Assembly: GCA_029260795.1 (NCBI GenBank)
Contig: JAJDCO010000001.1
Span: 62,001 to 126,000, forward strand
Origin: Planctomycetota bacterium
GTDB taxonomy: Bacteria > Planctomycetota > OFTM77
Direction: 5' to 3'
Length of the DNA stretch: 64,000 bases
The notes under the pieces: generated by a model
The model's database searches: none
The model's input: the letters and a program-made list of their open reading frames with translations, nothing else
Told to the model about the DNA's origin: nothing
Part shown: one piece after another, positions 18,600 to 27,823 of the stretch
How the letters are laid out: the number at the start of each line of letters is the position of its first letter
Numbering within the stretch: the stretch's first letter is position 1
Program-made: the position numbers and the translations under genes

Positions 18600-18780
18600 G
18601 GCGCCCCTTCAGGGCGCGCGGGAAAAAACCGATTCGGCGGTCTCGCCGGGTTGCGATCGGTGACCCCAGGTTGCGACCGTGCGCTTCGCGCACCGTCTTA
18701 CCTGGGGCTGGATGATGGACGGCCTTTCAGGCCCGGCCTTTCAGGCCTCGCGACCGTCGCTCCACCGTCAGCGCATTCGC
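18600..18780 (+). repeat. Structured intergenic repeat B, copy 1
   Basis: In the 312-bp gap between the methyltransferase and the response regulator, a hairpin GCGCCC-N5-GGGCGC is followed by a long stem, CCCCAGGT (18664-18671) with ACCTGGGG (18700-18707). Inside it lies an inner GTGCGC/GCGCAC hairpin. Then come GGGGCTGGATGATG and two tandem GGCCTTTCAGGCC palindromes. The GGGGCTGGATGATG...GGCCTTTCAGGCC core recurs on the opposite strand near 41.8 kb. No gene is supported here. Confidence 0.65.
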
Positions 18781-18873
18781 CGCTCGACGATTCTGGGCGA
18801 CCGGGCGCTCCGCGCACGGTCCTCGGGGGCTATCGTTCGACAACGTCGATAGTGCACCTCGCCCCAGTCGGGA

Positions 18874-19599
18874 TCAATCGTCGCCGCGGCCTTCGGGGTC
18901 GAACTTGTATCCGCTACCGCGGACAGCAACGAAGTAGACCGGCTCGCGGGGATCGGGCTCGAAGCACTTTCGCATGCGGAGGATGAAATTGTCGACGGTG
19001 CGGGAGTTTGGGTAGTTGGCGAGCTTCCAGACATTCTCCATCAGCTCCTCGCGGCCGAGGACCCGGTTCGGGTTCTGGGAGAAGTAACGCAGCAGATCGA
19101 ACTCGAGACGCGTCAGCTTGAGGGACTCGCCGCGCACGCGCACCTCTTGAGTGTCGAAGTGGATGATCGCCTCGCCGAAGCGAAGCTCGTCGGCCGTTTC
19201 CGAGGTGGGTCGAGAGCGGTCCCACTGCTGCCGTCGGAGGAGGGAGTGAACGCGGGCGAGGAGCTCGCTGAGCTCGAAGGGCTTCGAGAGGTAGTCATCG
19301 GCGCCGACCTCGAGACCATGCACGCGATCGGCAGCGGAGCTCTTGGCGGTGAGCATCAGCACGGGCGTGTAGTTGCCGGCCTCACGCAACCGACCACAGA
19401 GCTCGAAGCCATCCAGGTCGGGCAGCATCACATCGAGCAAGATGGCAGCGTAGGCTTCCGGCTGTACCAGACGCGCCATGGCCTCGCGGGCGCTGGCAGC
19501 CAGATCCACCTCGAAGCCTTCGAGCTCGAGGTTGAGCTTCAGGCCGCTCGCAAGATTCTGCTCATCCTCGACCACGAGCAATCGCAGCGGAGCCGTCAT
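18874..19599 (-). CDS. OmpR/PhoB-family response regulator
   Basis: This 241-residue two-domain regulator has a receiver domain with acidic pair E11-D12, phospho-acceptor D56 (ILLDVMLPDLDGFE) and K106 (LSKPF). A winged-helix DNA-binding domain follows (LTRLEFDLLRYFSQNPNRVL, YPNSRTVDNFILRMRKC, FVAVRGSGYKF). Its start overlaps the stop of the upstream sensor kinase gene by 4 bases (ATGA), indicating translational coupling. Together they form a standard two-component system. The stimulus and target genes cannot be read from the window. Confidence 0.93.
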   Translation of the reverse strand: MTAPLRLLVVEDEQNLASGLKLNLELEGFEVDLAASAREAMARLVQPEAYAAILLDVMLPDLDGFELCGRLREAGNYTPVLMLTAKSSAADRVHGLEVGADDYLSKPFELSELLARVHSLLRRQQWDRSRPTSETADELRFGEAIIHFDTQEVRVRGESLKLTRLEFDLLRYFSQNPNRVLGREELMENVWKLANYPNSRTVDNFILRMRKCFEPDPREPVYFVAVRGSGYKFDPEGRGDD

Positions 19600-20525
19600 G
19601 TCGTGATCCTCGTAGACTTGGATGCGTCGAGGCGAATCTCCATGCGCGTGCCTTTGCCTTCGCCTTCCGAGTGAGCGGTCACTCGTCCTCCCAACATGCG
19701 CACGAGCGATTGGACCACATAAAGCCCGAGCCCGCTGCCATGGCGCGTGCGGACCGACTCGACCGGCACGCGAAAGAACCGATCGAAGACTTGCTTGAGA
19801 TGCTTCTTCGGAATGCCCACTCCGCGATCGATCACCTCCAGGACGACGTAGCTCTCATCGACCGTGGCGTTCACCCGAACGTACAGCGGCTCGTCGTCGG
19901 TCGGGCTGTACTTGACGGCGTTGTCGAGCAGGTTCTTCAGAACCGTCTCCAACGCGACGACATCAGTCGTCAGCACCACGTCCTCGGGAGCGCTCCACGA
20001 AATCGAACCGGCCAGCAGCCGATGTCGCCGCTCGATGACCTCGACGCAGTCCCGCACGAGATCGGCGAGCCCGGCTTGAGCGATCGAGTGCGTGCCGCCT
20101 TCGTGAGCGACTCGGGATGCCGTCAGGATGTCATCGATGAAGATCGAGAGACGCTCCACGTCGTCGTACATCATCTGGCGGAGCTGGCGACGCTGCTCCT
20201 GCTGCAGCCCGCTCCGATCCAGAGTCTCCAGACAAAGCCTCAGTGAGGCCAGCGGGCTCTTGAGCTCGTGCGTGACCGAGTCGATGAAGCTCGTCTGACG
20301 AGTCACCTCGTTCATCTCCCGGACCAGCGACACGCTGAAGAGAACCGAGACCGCCATGATGAACACGAGCGAGACGACACCGATCACCAACAGCCAGAGC
20401 TCGGAGCCGACGTCCTCGGAAAGCAGAATGATCAAGATCCAGCCGACCAGCAGCGCGACGCTGAGGATCACCGTGATCGTCGCGAGGATGATCGGGACCG
20501 AGATCGATCGTTTGCTGGAGCGCAT
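19596..20525 (-). CDS. Membrane sensor histidine kinase
   Basis: This 309-residue kinase has two transmembrane helices (about residues 11-36 and 43-66) and almost no periplasmic loop. The HisKA domain carries H86 in SFIDSVTHELKSPL. The HATPase_c domain has N box LLDNAVKYSP, G1 DRGVGIP and G2 GSGLGLYV. With so small an outer loop, sensing within the membrane or of membrane state is likely. The ATG at 20525 matches the start of the first helix but has only a poor AGAGG very close to it. An upstream extension lacks homology. It is co-transcribed with the response regulator. Confidence 0.87.
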   Translation of the reverse strand: MRSSKRSISVPIILATITVILSVALLVGWILIILLSEDVGSELWLLVIGVVSLVFIMAVSVLFSVSLVREMNEVTRQTSFIDSVTHELKSPLASLRLCLETLDRSGLQQEQRRQLRQMMYDDVERLSIFIDDILTASRVAHEGGTHSIAQAGLADLVRDCVEVIERRHRLLAGSISWSAPEDVVLTTDVVALETVLKNLLDNAVKYSPTDDEPLYVRVNATVDESYVVLEVIDRGVGIPKKHLKQVFDRFFRVPVESVRTRHGSGLGLYVVQSLVRMLGGRVTAHSEGEGKGTRMEIRLDASKSTRITT

Positions 20526-20742
20526 GCCTCTGGATCCGAGAGCCGCCGGGATGCGCCCGATGGTACGGAATCCCTCAGAGTGGGCCACATCCGTTTCGAA
20601 GGCGGATTCGAGACCGAGGCTCGGGCGGGTCTCCGTGAGTCCCTCGGCGACGGAGTTGCGGCGGCGGAGCGAGCGAGCGAGCCACCGACGCCGAACGACC
20701 ACAACTAGCTTAAAACAAAAAGCTTGCGTTCGTGACCCAACT

Positions 20743-20796
20743 TTGACACAACCGTGACCGAGCACTGACACACGAGTCTGGGCGGATCGCTATACT
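20743..20796 (+). promoter_or_regulatory. Possible sigma-70 promoter region for fabH
   Basis: In the 366-bp gap between the divergent kinase and fabH, a perfect TTGACA stands at 20743 and a good -10 box TATACT at 20791. Those two are too far apart to pair. A CTGACA at 20765 gives a 20-bp spacer to TATACT. The stretch from 20705 to 20725 is unusually A/T-rich for this genome. The boxes are only suggestive. Confidence 0.4.
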
Positions 20797-20891
20797 CCCG
20801 ACCTCATCTTCCAGCACTCTCGAGCCCCCCGGGCTTTCCGATGGGGCCGGTCGACGACCGAGTCAAAACAACCGGGTCTTCCCAGGACAAG

Positions 20892-21947
20892 ATGATGGAC
20901 AGTATCGCCTCGAGCCCTTCCAAGCCTCGCTCCGCCCGCGAAGCGTCGAGCCGGCCCCGGCCCGCCACTCGCCGTGTCGGTATCCTCGGTGTCGGTTCCT
21001 ACGCCCCTGAGCGCGTGCTGACCAACGACGATCTCGAGCGGATGGTCGACACGTCCGACGAGTGGATCCAGACCCGGACCGGCATGCGGGAGCGTCGAAT
21101 CGCGGCGCCCGGTCAAGCGACCTCCGACTTGGCGCTGGTTGCGGCCGAAACCGCACTCCAGCGCGCGGGCCTGGCCGCGAGCGCGCTCGACGTGATCTTG
21201 GTGGCGACGGTCACGCCGGATCACGTGTGTCCGGCGACAGCCTGTCACCTGCAACGCAAGCTCGGCGCCACGAGGGCGGCGGGCTTCGACATCTCCGTCG
21301 CCTGCACGGGCTTCGTGAATGCCTTGATGACGGGCCATTCCTTCCTGGCGAGCGGAACGTTCTCCAATGCGCTCGTCATCGGAGCGGACACGCTTTCAAC
21401 GATCACCAACTACGAGGATCGCGAGTCCTGCGTGCTGTTCGGTGATGGCGCCGGTGCCGTCGTTCTGAGCGCGAGCTCCGAAGGCGCCCAGGTCATCGAT
21501 CATGTGGTCGGCATCGACGGCGGAGGCGCCGAGATGATCATCGTGCCCGCCGGTGGATCGCTCCGGCCCGCCAGCCACGAGACCGTCGACAACCACGAGC
21601 ACGCCTTGAAGCTGCAAGGCCGAAAGGTCTTTCGCTTTGCGGTGACCAAGTTCGCCGAGGTGTTGAAGCAGATCACCGCGCGCAACGACTATGCGCTCGA
21701 CGACATCGACCTCGTGATTCCCCACCAAGCCAACCTGCGCATCCTCGAAGCGGCGGCCGACCGCGTCGGGCTCCCCATGGAGAAGATGTTCGTGAACATC
21801 GATCGCTACGGCAACACGTCGTCGGCATCGATCCCGCTCGCCCTGGACGATGCCTATCGTCAAGGTCGCCTCGAGCGAGGCAAGCTCGTCGCATTGGTGG
21901 GCTTTGGCGGTGGCCTCTCCTGGGGCGCCTCGCTGATTCGCTGGTAG
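20892..21947 (+). CDS. fabH: 3-oxoacyl-ACP synthase III (FabH)
   Basis: This 351-residue condensing enzyme starts fatty-acid synthesis by joining an acyl-CoA to malonyl-ACP. The catalytic triad is complete: C138 in SVACTGF, H278 in VIPHQAN and N308 in YGNTSSAS. The family signature DTSDEWIQTRTGMRERRI is present. The N-terminus has about 25 extra Ser/Arg/Pro-rich residues before GILGVGSYAPE. I placed the start at ATG 20892, which follows AGGA by 4 bases; an ATG at 20841 is also in frame. No other fab genes adjoin it, and the two sides are a two-component system and gene remnants. Confidence 0.93.
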   Translation: MMDSIASSPSKPRSAREASSRPRPATRRVGILGVGSYAPERVLTNDDLERMVDTSDEWIQTRTGMRERRIAAPGQATSDLALVAAETALQRAGLAASALDVILVATVTPDHVCPATACHLQRKLGATRAAGFDISVACTGFVNALMTGHSFLASGTFSNALVIGADTLSTITNYEDRESCVLFGDGAGAVVLSASSEGAQVIDHVVGIDGGGAEMIIVPAGGSLRPASHETVDNHEHALKLQGRKVFRFAVTKFAEVLKQITARNDYALDDIDLVIPHQANLRILEAAADRVGLPMEKMFVNIDRYGNTSSASIPLALDDAYRQGRLERGKLVALVGFGGGLSWGASLIRW

Positions 21948-22076
21948 AGCGATCCGCCCGCAGCCTGGCTCACGACCGCGCACCCGAGATCTGGTCTCAA
22001 GCCGGACCTCGCCAGAATTCCGTGGTCATCTCGTTCGCTCGGGACTGCAGAAGGGCCTTCGTCGAAGGCAAGGCAT

Positions 22077-22335
22077 TCGAGTGCTCGAATCGCACTCGGC
22101 AAGCAGATCGCCCTCTTCATTCCCAATCGTCTGGTCGACCTTCTCGACATCGTCAAGGTGTCTCTCTCGCCCGCGATCTCCCTCCGGTTCGACATCCGAA
22201 TCAAGAAGTACGTTCAGCTCGCTGCCGAGGCGGGAGCGGGCGTCGGGGTCATCTGGGATGGCCGGGATCAGTACCCACTCATTTATGTCGTCGGTGCGAC
22301 CGCCGCCTTCGGACCGTGGCGAACTGGGGCTACGG
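22077..22335 (+). pseudogene. Start-less gene remnant (plus strand)
   Basis: The plus frame reads ARIALGKQIALFIPNRLVD, then LLDIVKVSLSPAISLRFDI, RIKKYVQLAAEAGAGVGV and YVVGATAAFGPWRT. This has normal amino-acid composition and looks like a piece of an exported protein. The frame is open upstream but contains no ATG, GTG or TTG until GTG in the middle of the segment, so the 5' end is missing. It stops making sense at about 22335, exactly where the BioY remnant on the other strand ends. I do not recognise the family with certainty. Confidence 0.5.
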
Positions 22336-22516
22336 CCAGGCAGGCAGCCCTCGAGCCGAGGCAGCCGGCCACGACCACCAGAGCCAACGTCTGGAGCGTC
22401 ATGGGGACGGGCAACATCGGGACCTCGATGCGCGCGGCGACGATCAGCGCGAGGACGCTGGCGCCGAGCGCGAGGACCTTCCGATTGGAGCGGGATCCGG
22501 AGCCAGGCGGTATCAT
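22283..22516 (-). pseudogene. bioY: Truncated BioY biotin-transporter remnant
   Basis: The first 60 or so residues (KVLALGASVLALIVAARIEV, PMLPVPMTLQTLALVVVAG, CLGSRAACLAVA) match the N-terminus of BioY, the S-component of biotin ECF transporters, including the PVPMTLQT signature. After LAVA the family would continue into further membrane helices. Here it turns into PVRHGPKAAVAPTT and stops at residue 77. Full-length BioY is about 180-200 residues, so this is a decayed remnant cut by a deletion. Confidence 0.65.
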
Positions 22517-22740
22517 GTTCGACGGCCCGAGGGTCCAGGAATGAAGCGTGACGATCGGTGCTCGTTGGCGAGCCCGGGCGATCTTCTAACATGGGCCGTG
22601 CCCGTCTAGCGACCCGACCGAAGAATCGGAAGAACTTCGCGGGTCGTCCTCTTGCTTTTGATACCTCGCAGCGCTAGTGTTCGCCGCCAATTCATGGGCG
22701 CCGAGTCACGATCAGCCCGATGCTCGGGCAAGGAGAGCCC

Positions 22741-23487
22741 TTGAAGGCAGGACGACGCAGCTCGGTGGTCGAGCTTCCTTTGAACATTCATCCGCAACCG
22801 AACGATCACACGTGCGGCCCGACGTGTCTCCAAGCGGTTTACCGCTACTACGGCGACGACGTACCGCTGGAGCGAGTCATCGACGAGACGGCGCCGCTGG
22901 AGAGTGGTGGCACGCTGGCAGTCTTCTTGGCAAACCACGCTCTGAAGCGCGGCTACTCCGCCACGATCTTCACGTACAATCTCCAGATCTTCGACCCGAC
23001 CTGGTTCGGAGACGATCCGACCGTCTTGCCGGAGCGACTGAGGCAGCAGGCGAAGACCAAGCCCGATCCGCGAATTCAGGTATCGACCGCGGCCTACCTC
23101 GAGTTCCTCGAGCGGGGTGGCTCAATCCGGTTCGAGGATCTGACGCCGGAGCTCCTTCTGGCGCCGATCGAGCGGGGCGTCCCGGTCCTCTCGGGGCTGA
23201 GTGCCACCTTCCTCTACGGCTGTGCCCGTGAGACCGGCGACCATAAGCTCGAGTACGACGACGTTCGTGGTGAGCCGACAGGGCATTTCGTCGTGCTGAG
23301 CGGATTCGACGCGAAGCGAGAGTGCGTGCAGGTCTCCGACCCGTATCACGAGAATCCTCTGTTTGCGACCCATCAGTACTGGTTGCCGGTCGGTCGCGTC
23401 ATGTCGGCCATCCTGTTGGGGGTCGTGTCCTATGACGCGAACTTGCTCGTGCTCGAGCGGCCGGCGCGCCACGGAGATCGGAAATGA
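22741..23487 (+). CDS. C39-like papain-fold peptidase, first gene of amidoligase operon
   Basis: This 248-residue protein has a cysteine-peptidase fold of the C39/transglutaminase-like type. The motif DHTCGPTC gives nucleophile C25, H182 lies in TGHFVVLSG and D200 in QVSDPYH. There is no signal peptide, so it acts in the cytoplasm. The TTG start is preferred because AAGGAG lies 4-5 bases upstream; an ATG at 22720 adds seven residues. It overlaps the ATP-grasp gene by 4 bases. Inference: it trims or releases the peptide-like product made by the neighbouring ligases, or removes a modification. Confidence 0.78.
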   Translation: MKAGRRSSVVELPLNIHPQPNDHTCGPTCLQAVYRYYGDDVPLERVIDETAPLESGGTLAVFLANHALKRGYSATIFTYNLQIFDPTWFGDDPTVLPERLRQQAKTKPDPRIQVSTAAYLEFLERGGSIRFEDLTPELLLAPIERGVPVLSGLSATFLYGCARETGDHKLEYDDVRGEPTGHFVVLSGFDAKRECVQVSDPYHENPLFATHQYWLPVGRVMSAILLGVVSYDANLLVLERPARHGDRK

Positions 23488-24956
23488 GACCGTGGATCGT
23501 CGTGGAGAAACCGAGCGACTGGCCTCTCGAGATCGAGGGAGTCCGCCTGATCGCCGCTCCCGATTACCTGACGGACCCCGAATGCTCGGAAGCGACGGGC
23601 GTGACGGTGTTCAACCTCTGTCGTCGGTACGGATACCAGTCCGTCGGCTACTACGTCTCGCTCCTGGCCGAGGCCAGGGGCCACCGTCCGCTCCCCTCAG
23701 TGACCACGCTGCAGGATCTCCAGCAAGCACCGCTGTTGCGGATCGTCTCCGAGGAGCTCGAGGCCGTCCTGCAGAAGAGCCTGAAATCGCTGCAGTCGGA
23801 CGCCTTCATCCTGAGCATCTACTTCGGCCACAACCTCGCCAAACGTTACGACCGCCTGAGCCAAGCGATCTTCAGCCAGTTCCCGGCTCCGCTCCTGCGA
23901 GTGCAGTTCGAGTGCTTGAAGAATCGTTGGCGGCTGAGCCGGATCTCGCCGATCGCGACCTCTGACATCCCTGAGTCGCATCGCGACTTCGCCATCGCGC
24001 AGGCAGGCGCCTTCTTCTCCCGTCGATCGGTGCCGCGCCAGGCTCGGAAGGAGTACCGCTACGATCTGGCCATCTTGGCGGACCCGACCGAGGAGCTTCC
24101 GCCCTCCAACGAGAAGGCCCTGCAGCGGTTCGAGCGAGCCGCCAAGTACTGCGGCATGCGGACGACCCTTCTCGAGGCGGAGGACATTGGACGACTGGCC
24201 GAGTTCGATGCGCTCTTCATTCGCGAGACGACCGGGGTGAACCATCACACCTTCCGATTCGCTCGCCGCGCCGAAGCACTCGGACTCGTGGTCATGGATG
24301 ATCCCGGTTCGATCTTGCGGTGCTGCAACAAGGTATTCCAGACCGAGATGTTCGCCCGCCACCGTATCCCGATGCCCAAGACGATGGTCGTCCATCGAGG
24401 CAACAAGGAACGCGTCTCAGACGAGCTCGGATTGCCGGTGGTGCTGAAGCGGCCGGACTCCTCCTTTTCCCAAGGGGTGTACAAGGTCAAGACGGAAGCC
24501 GAGCTGGAAGAGCGCTTGACCACCCTTCTCGGCGCCTCGGAGCTCGTCCTGGCTCAGGAGTTCGTGCCGTCGGACTTCGACTGGCGCATCGGTGTCCTCG
24601 CTGGCCGGGCACTTTATGCCTGCAAGTACTTCATGGCGAAGGACCACTGGCAGATCATCGCGAACAAGGCAGGCGGTGGACACCGCGAAGGCAAGGTGGA
24701 GACGCTTCCAATCGAGGAGGCCCCGCGACGACTGACCCAGCTGGCGGTTCGAGTCGCTCGTCTGATGGGAGACGGCCTCTATGGCGTCGACCTCAAGGAG
24801 CTGGACGGTCACTACAAGGTCATGGAGGTGAACGACAACCCCAGCCTCGATGCCGGCTTCGAGGATCGCCACCTCGGAGAGGGACTGTATCGCGCCATCA
24901 TGGGTACGTTCCGCCAGCGCCTCGACGCGCGGGGCGTACGGAGCGTCCTCGCATGA
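23484..24956 (+). CDS. RimK-like ATP-grasp ligase with RLAN N-terminal domain
   Basis: This 490-residue protein has an N-terminal region of about 180 residues (WIVVEKPSDWPLEIEGVRLI, YLTDPECS) that matches the RLAN domain fused to RimK-like enzymes. The ATP-grasp domain follows: NKVFQTEMFARHRIPMPKT, VVLKRPDSSFSQGVYKV, AQEFVPSDFDWRIGVLAGR, GVDLKELDG and metal-binding VMEVNDNPSLDAG. RimK-type enzymes use ATP to form an amide between a carboxylate, usually Glu-like, and an amine. Both ends overlap neighbours by 4 bases (ATGA), so the gene is translationally coupled. The substrate is not known; the context points to a Glu-containing small molecule or peptide. Confidence 0.88.
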   Translation: MRPWIVVEKPSDWPLEIEGVRLIAAPDYLTDPECSEATGVTVFNLCRRYGYQSVGYYVSLLAEARGHRPLPSVTTLQDLQQAPLLRIVSEELEAVLQKSLKSLQSDAFILSIYFGHNLAKRYDRLSQAIFSQFPAPLLRVQFECLKNRWRLSRISPIATSDIPESHRDFAIAQAGAFFSRRSVPRQARKEYRYDLAILADPTEELPPSNEKALQRFERAAKYCGMRTTLLEAEDIGRLAEFDALFIRETTGVNHHTFRFARRAEALGLVVMDDPGSILRCCNKVFQTEMFARHRIPMPKTMVVHRGNKERVSDELGLPVVLKRPDSSFSQGVYKVKTEAELEERLTTLLGASELVLAQEFVPSDFDWRIGVLAGRALYACKYFMAKDHWQIIANKAGGGHREGKVETLPIEEAPRRLTQLAVRVARLMGDGLYGVDLKELDGHYKVMEVNDNPSLDAGFEDRHLGEGLYRAIMGTFRQRLDARGVRSVLA

Positions 24957-26191
24957 GCGCTGACCCTCGTTGGCCACTGCACCTCTTCGGTGGCATCGGC
25001 GTCGAGCTCGAGTACATGATCGTCGACGCGCAGTCGCTGTCGGTCTCTCCGATTGCCGATCAGCTTCTGGCTGCCGAGGCCGGGAGTCTCGAGAGTGATC
25101 TGGAGCGAGGCCCGATCGCCTGGTCGAACGAGCTCGTGCTCCACGTCATCGAGCTCAAGACCAATGGCCCCGCGCCCGCCCTGGCAGGCCAGGCCGAGCA
25201 CTTCCAATCCGAGGTCGACTACATCCATGAGCGCTTGGCGCCTCTCGGCGCGCGCCTGATGCCGTCCGGCATGCATCCGTGGATGGACCCCGAGCGCGAG
25301 ATGCGTCTCTGGCCTCACGAGTGTGGTCCGATCTATCAGGCCTTTCACCACATCTTCAACTGCCGGGGACACGGCTGGTCCAATCTCCAGAGCACGCATT
25401 TGAATCTGCCCTTCGGCGACGCCGAGGAATTCGGCCGGCTGCATGCCGCCATCCGCTTTCTGCTGCCGCTGCTTCCGGCACTCACCGCCAGTACACCCGC
25501 CTTCGCCGGTCAGCTGAGTCCAGACCGTGACACGCGCCTCCGCTTCTACTCGACCAATGCACGGCGGGTGCCTTCGGTCGCGGGCCGCGTCGTGCCGGAG
25601 TCGGTCACGACGCCGGAGGAGTATCAAGCGAAGATACTGGACCCGATCTACCGCGATCTCGCGCGGTGGGACCCCGACGGCATCCTGCGGCACGAGTGGG
25701 CCAACGCCCGCGGCGCCATCGCTCGCTTCGAGCGCGGTGCCATCGAGATTCGAATCCTCGACATTCAAGAATGCCCGCAAGCCGACCTCGCCTTGGCCAG
25801 CGCAATCGTCGCGACATTGCGCGCCTTGGTCGCCGAGCGCGGGCCGAGCCGCGCCGCCCAGGATGCTTGGTCCATCGACGCTCTCGCTGCCCAGCTCCAG
25901 GCATGCATTCGCGACGCGGAGCGGGCGCCGGTCGACCCGGACTATGCGCGCGCATTCGGAATCAGTGCACCGAGAACCGCCGGAGAGCTGTGGAGGGATA
26001 TCCTGAGCCAATGGGGCTCGGATGATGCCGACGTGCGATACTACTCATCGACACTCGAACATCAGCTCCGCGCGGGAACCCTCGCAACCCGTCTGGTCGA
26101 GCGCCTCGGGCCTCAACCCAAGAGCGATCGACTGCGAGCGGTGTACGAAGAGCTCTGCGACTGCCTGAAAGCAGGTCGCCTGTTCGAATGA
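24953..26191 (+). CDS. GCS2-type glutamate-cysteine ligase-like carboxylate-amine ligase
   Basis: This 412-residue enzyme belongs to the glutamate-cysteine ligase family 2. It starts with FGGIGVELEYMIVD, whose E residues bind metal, and continues with ELVLHVIELKTNG, WSNLQSTHLNLPF and GAIEIRILDIQECPQADLAL. Family members join Glu through its gamma-carboxylate to an amino compound using ATP. No gshB follows; the neighbour is instead a RimK-like ligase. Glutathione synthesis is therefore possible but a distinct gamma-glutamyl compound is more likely. The ATG overlaps the stop of the ATP-grasp gene. Confidence 0.85.
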   Translation: MSADPRWPLHLFGGIGVELEYMIVDAQSLSVSPIADQLLAAEAGSLESDLERGPIAWSNELVLHVIELKTNGPAPALAGQAEHFQSEVDYIHERLAPLGARLMPSGMHPWMDPEREMRLWPHECGPIYQAFHHIFNCRGHGWSNLQSTHLNLPFGDAEEFGRLHAAIRFLLPLLPALTASTPAFAGQLSPDRDTRLRFYSTNARRVPSVAGRVVPESVTTPEEYQAKILDPIYRDLARWDPDGILRHEWANARGAIARFERGAIEIRILDIQECPQADLALASAIVATLRALVAERGPSRAAQDAWSIDALAAQLQACIRDAERAPVDPDYARAFGISAPRTAGELWRDILSQWGSDDADVRYYSSTLEHQLRAGTLATRLVERLGPQPKSDRLRAVYEELCDCLKAGRLFE

Positions 26192-26266
26192 GGTGCCTTC
26201 GGGTCCCGAGGCACGAGTGCCATTTCTTCTTGAGCTGAGATCCAAGATCCCTTCGAGGTGGAAACC

Positions 26267-27823
26267 GTGAATCCGATCGATCTGAAGACCTTCGAGAATC
26301 GAATCGAGCTCCGTCAGCTGACGATCGACGACTACGATGAGATGATTCTGCTCCAGGAGCGCTGCTTTCCGGGCATGCCAACTTGGGGCCGCGATCAAAT
26401 CGAGTCCCAGCTCCAGCTCTTCTCGGAAGGGCAGCTCTGCATCACCTACGAAGGCAAGATCGTCGCCTCGAGTAGCAGCGTCATCCTCGACTTCGATCTC
26501 TACAGCGACTGGCATGACTGGCGAGTGGTCTCGGACAGCGGATACATCCGCAATCACGACGACAACGGCGACACGCTGTACGGGATCGAGATCATGGTCG
26601 ATCCCGAGTATCGCGGAATGCGGCTGTCCCGCCGCCTCTACGACGCGCGGAAGGAGGTCGCGCGGCAGCGCAACCTTCAGCGGATCGTGATCGGCGGACG
26701 CATCCCGGGCTTCCACGAGCATTCGGACGAGCTGACCGCGGACGAGTACGTCGAGAAGGTCTTTCAAAAGGCGCTTTACGATCCCGTGCTGACCGCTCAG
26801 CTCGCCAACGGATTCCAGCTTCGCCGACTGATTCCCAACTACCTCCCGGGGGACGAGCAGTCGCGCGGGTACGCGACTTTTCTCGAGTGGGTCAACCTCG
26901 GGTATCAGGCCGACGAGTCTCGCCGACTGCACCCCGTGCAAATGGTGCGGATCTGCGTGGTTCAGTACCAGATGCGTGCCATCCTCGACTTCTCGGAGTT
27001 CGAGAAGCAGTGCCAGTACTTCGTCGATGTCGCTGGAGATTACCGGAGCGATTTCGTCGTCTTTCCCGAGCTGTTCACGACCCAGCTACTGTCGTTCATC
27101 GAGAGCCGCCGCCCCTCGGACGCCGCTCGCCAGCTGGCCGAGTACACGCCGCAGTACCTCGAGCTCTTCACTGAGCTGGCGGTGAAGTACAACGTCAACA
27201 TCATCGGCGGCAGTCAGTTCCTGGTCGAGAACGACGTCCTGTACAACGTCTCCTACTTGTTCCGCCGCAATGGAACACTCGAGCGCCAATACAAGCTCCA
27301 CATCACGTCGTCCGAGCGAAAGTGGTGGGGCGTCCACCCGGGCGACCGCATGGACGTGTTCACGACCGACCGGGGCAAGATTGCCATTCAGATCTGCTAC
27401 GACGTCGAGTTCCCCGAGCTCGCCCGTATCTGCATGCGCAAGGGTGCCCAGATCCTGTTCGTTCCGTTCAACACCGATGAGCGCTACGGCTACTTGAGGC
27501 TCCGCTATTGCGCCCAAGCGCGGGCGATAGAGAATCACTGCTATGTCGTGACCTCCGGCTGTGTCGGAAACCTTCCGTTCGCCGACAACGCGGACATTCA
27601 CTATGCCCAATCCGCGATCTTCACACCGGCAGACATTCCCTTCAGCCGGGATGCCATCGCGGCTGAATGCACGCCGAACATCGAAGCCGTCGTCATTCAC
27701 GACGTCGACATCGAGCTCCTGCGAAGCCATCGCTACACCGGGACGACCCAGAACTGGAACGACCGGCGAAGAGACCTCTACAACATTCAGTACACGGAAG
27801 ACGACAAGAACTACAAGATCTGA
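26267..27823 (+). CDS. GNAT acetyltransferase-nitrilase fusion
   Basis: This 518-residue protein has an N-terminal GNAT domain (residues 10-210; [20 protein letters not shown] is the acetyl-CoA binding region). The C-terminal carbon-nitrogen hydrolase domain has the catalytic triad E268 (FPELF), K343 (RQYKLHIT) and C377 ([11 protein letters not shown]). Similar fusions occur widely in bacteria. GNAT could acylate an amine and the nitrilase domain could hydrolyse an amide or use it for transfer. The GTG at 26267 follows GAGGTGG by a few bases; a GTG at 26258 lies inside that site. A 75-bp gap separates it from the ligase, and the next gene overlaps it. Confidence 0.87.
   Translation: MNPIDLKTFENRIELRQLTIDDYDEMILLQERCFPGMPTWGRDQIESQLQLFSEGQLCITYEGKIVASSSSVILDFDLYSDWHDWRVVSDSGYIRNHDDNGDTLYGIEIMVDPEYRGMRLSRRLYDARKEVARQRNLQRIVIGGRIPGFHEHSDELTADEYVEKVFQKALYDPVLTAQLANGFQLRRLIPNYLPGDEQSRGYATFLEWVNLGYQADESRRLHPVQMVRICVVQYQMRAILDFSEFEKQCQYFVDVAGDYRSDFVVFPELFTTQLLSFIESRRPSDAARQLAEYTPQYLELFTELAVKYNVNIIGGSQFLVENDVLYNVSYLFRRNGTLERQYKLHITSSERKWWGVHPGDRMDVFTTDRGKIAIQICYDVEFPELARICMRKGAQILFVPFNTDERYGYLRLRYCAQARAIENHCYVVTSGCVGNLPFADNADIHYAQSAIFTPADIPFSRDAIAAECTPNIEAVVIHDVDIELLRSHRYTGTTQNWNDRRRDLYNIQYTEDDKNYKI

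Noticed and set aside
18476-18986. Short open frames across the intergenic gap after the methyltransferase.
   Set aside because: They run through repeat B palindromes and hairpins and have no ribosome site or homology.
22158-22544. A 128-residue plus-strand gene starting at GTG 22158.
   Set aside because: The homologous-looking sequence extends upstream of this GTG without any start. The second half is antisense to the BioY remnant, so it is a fragment and not a gene.
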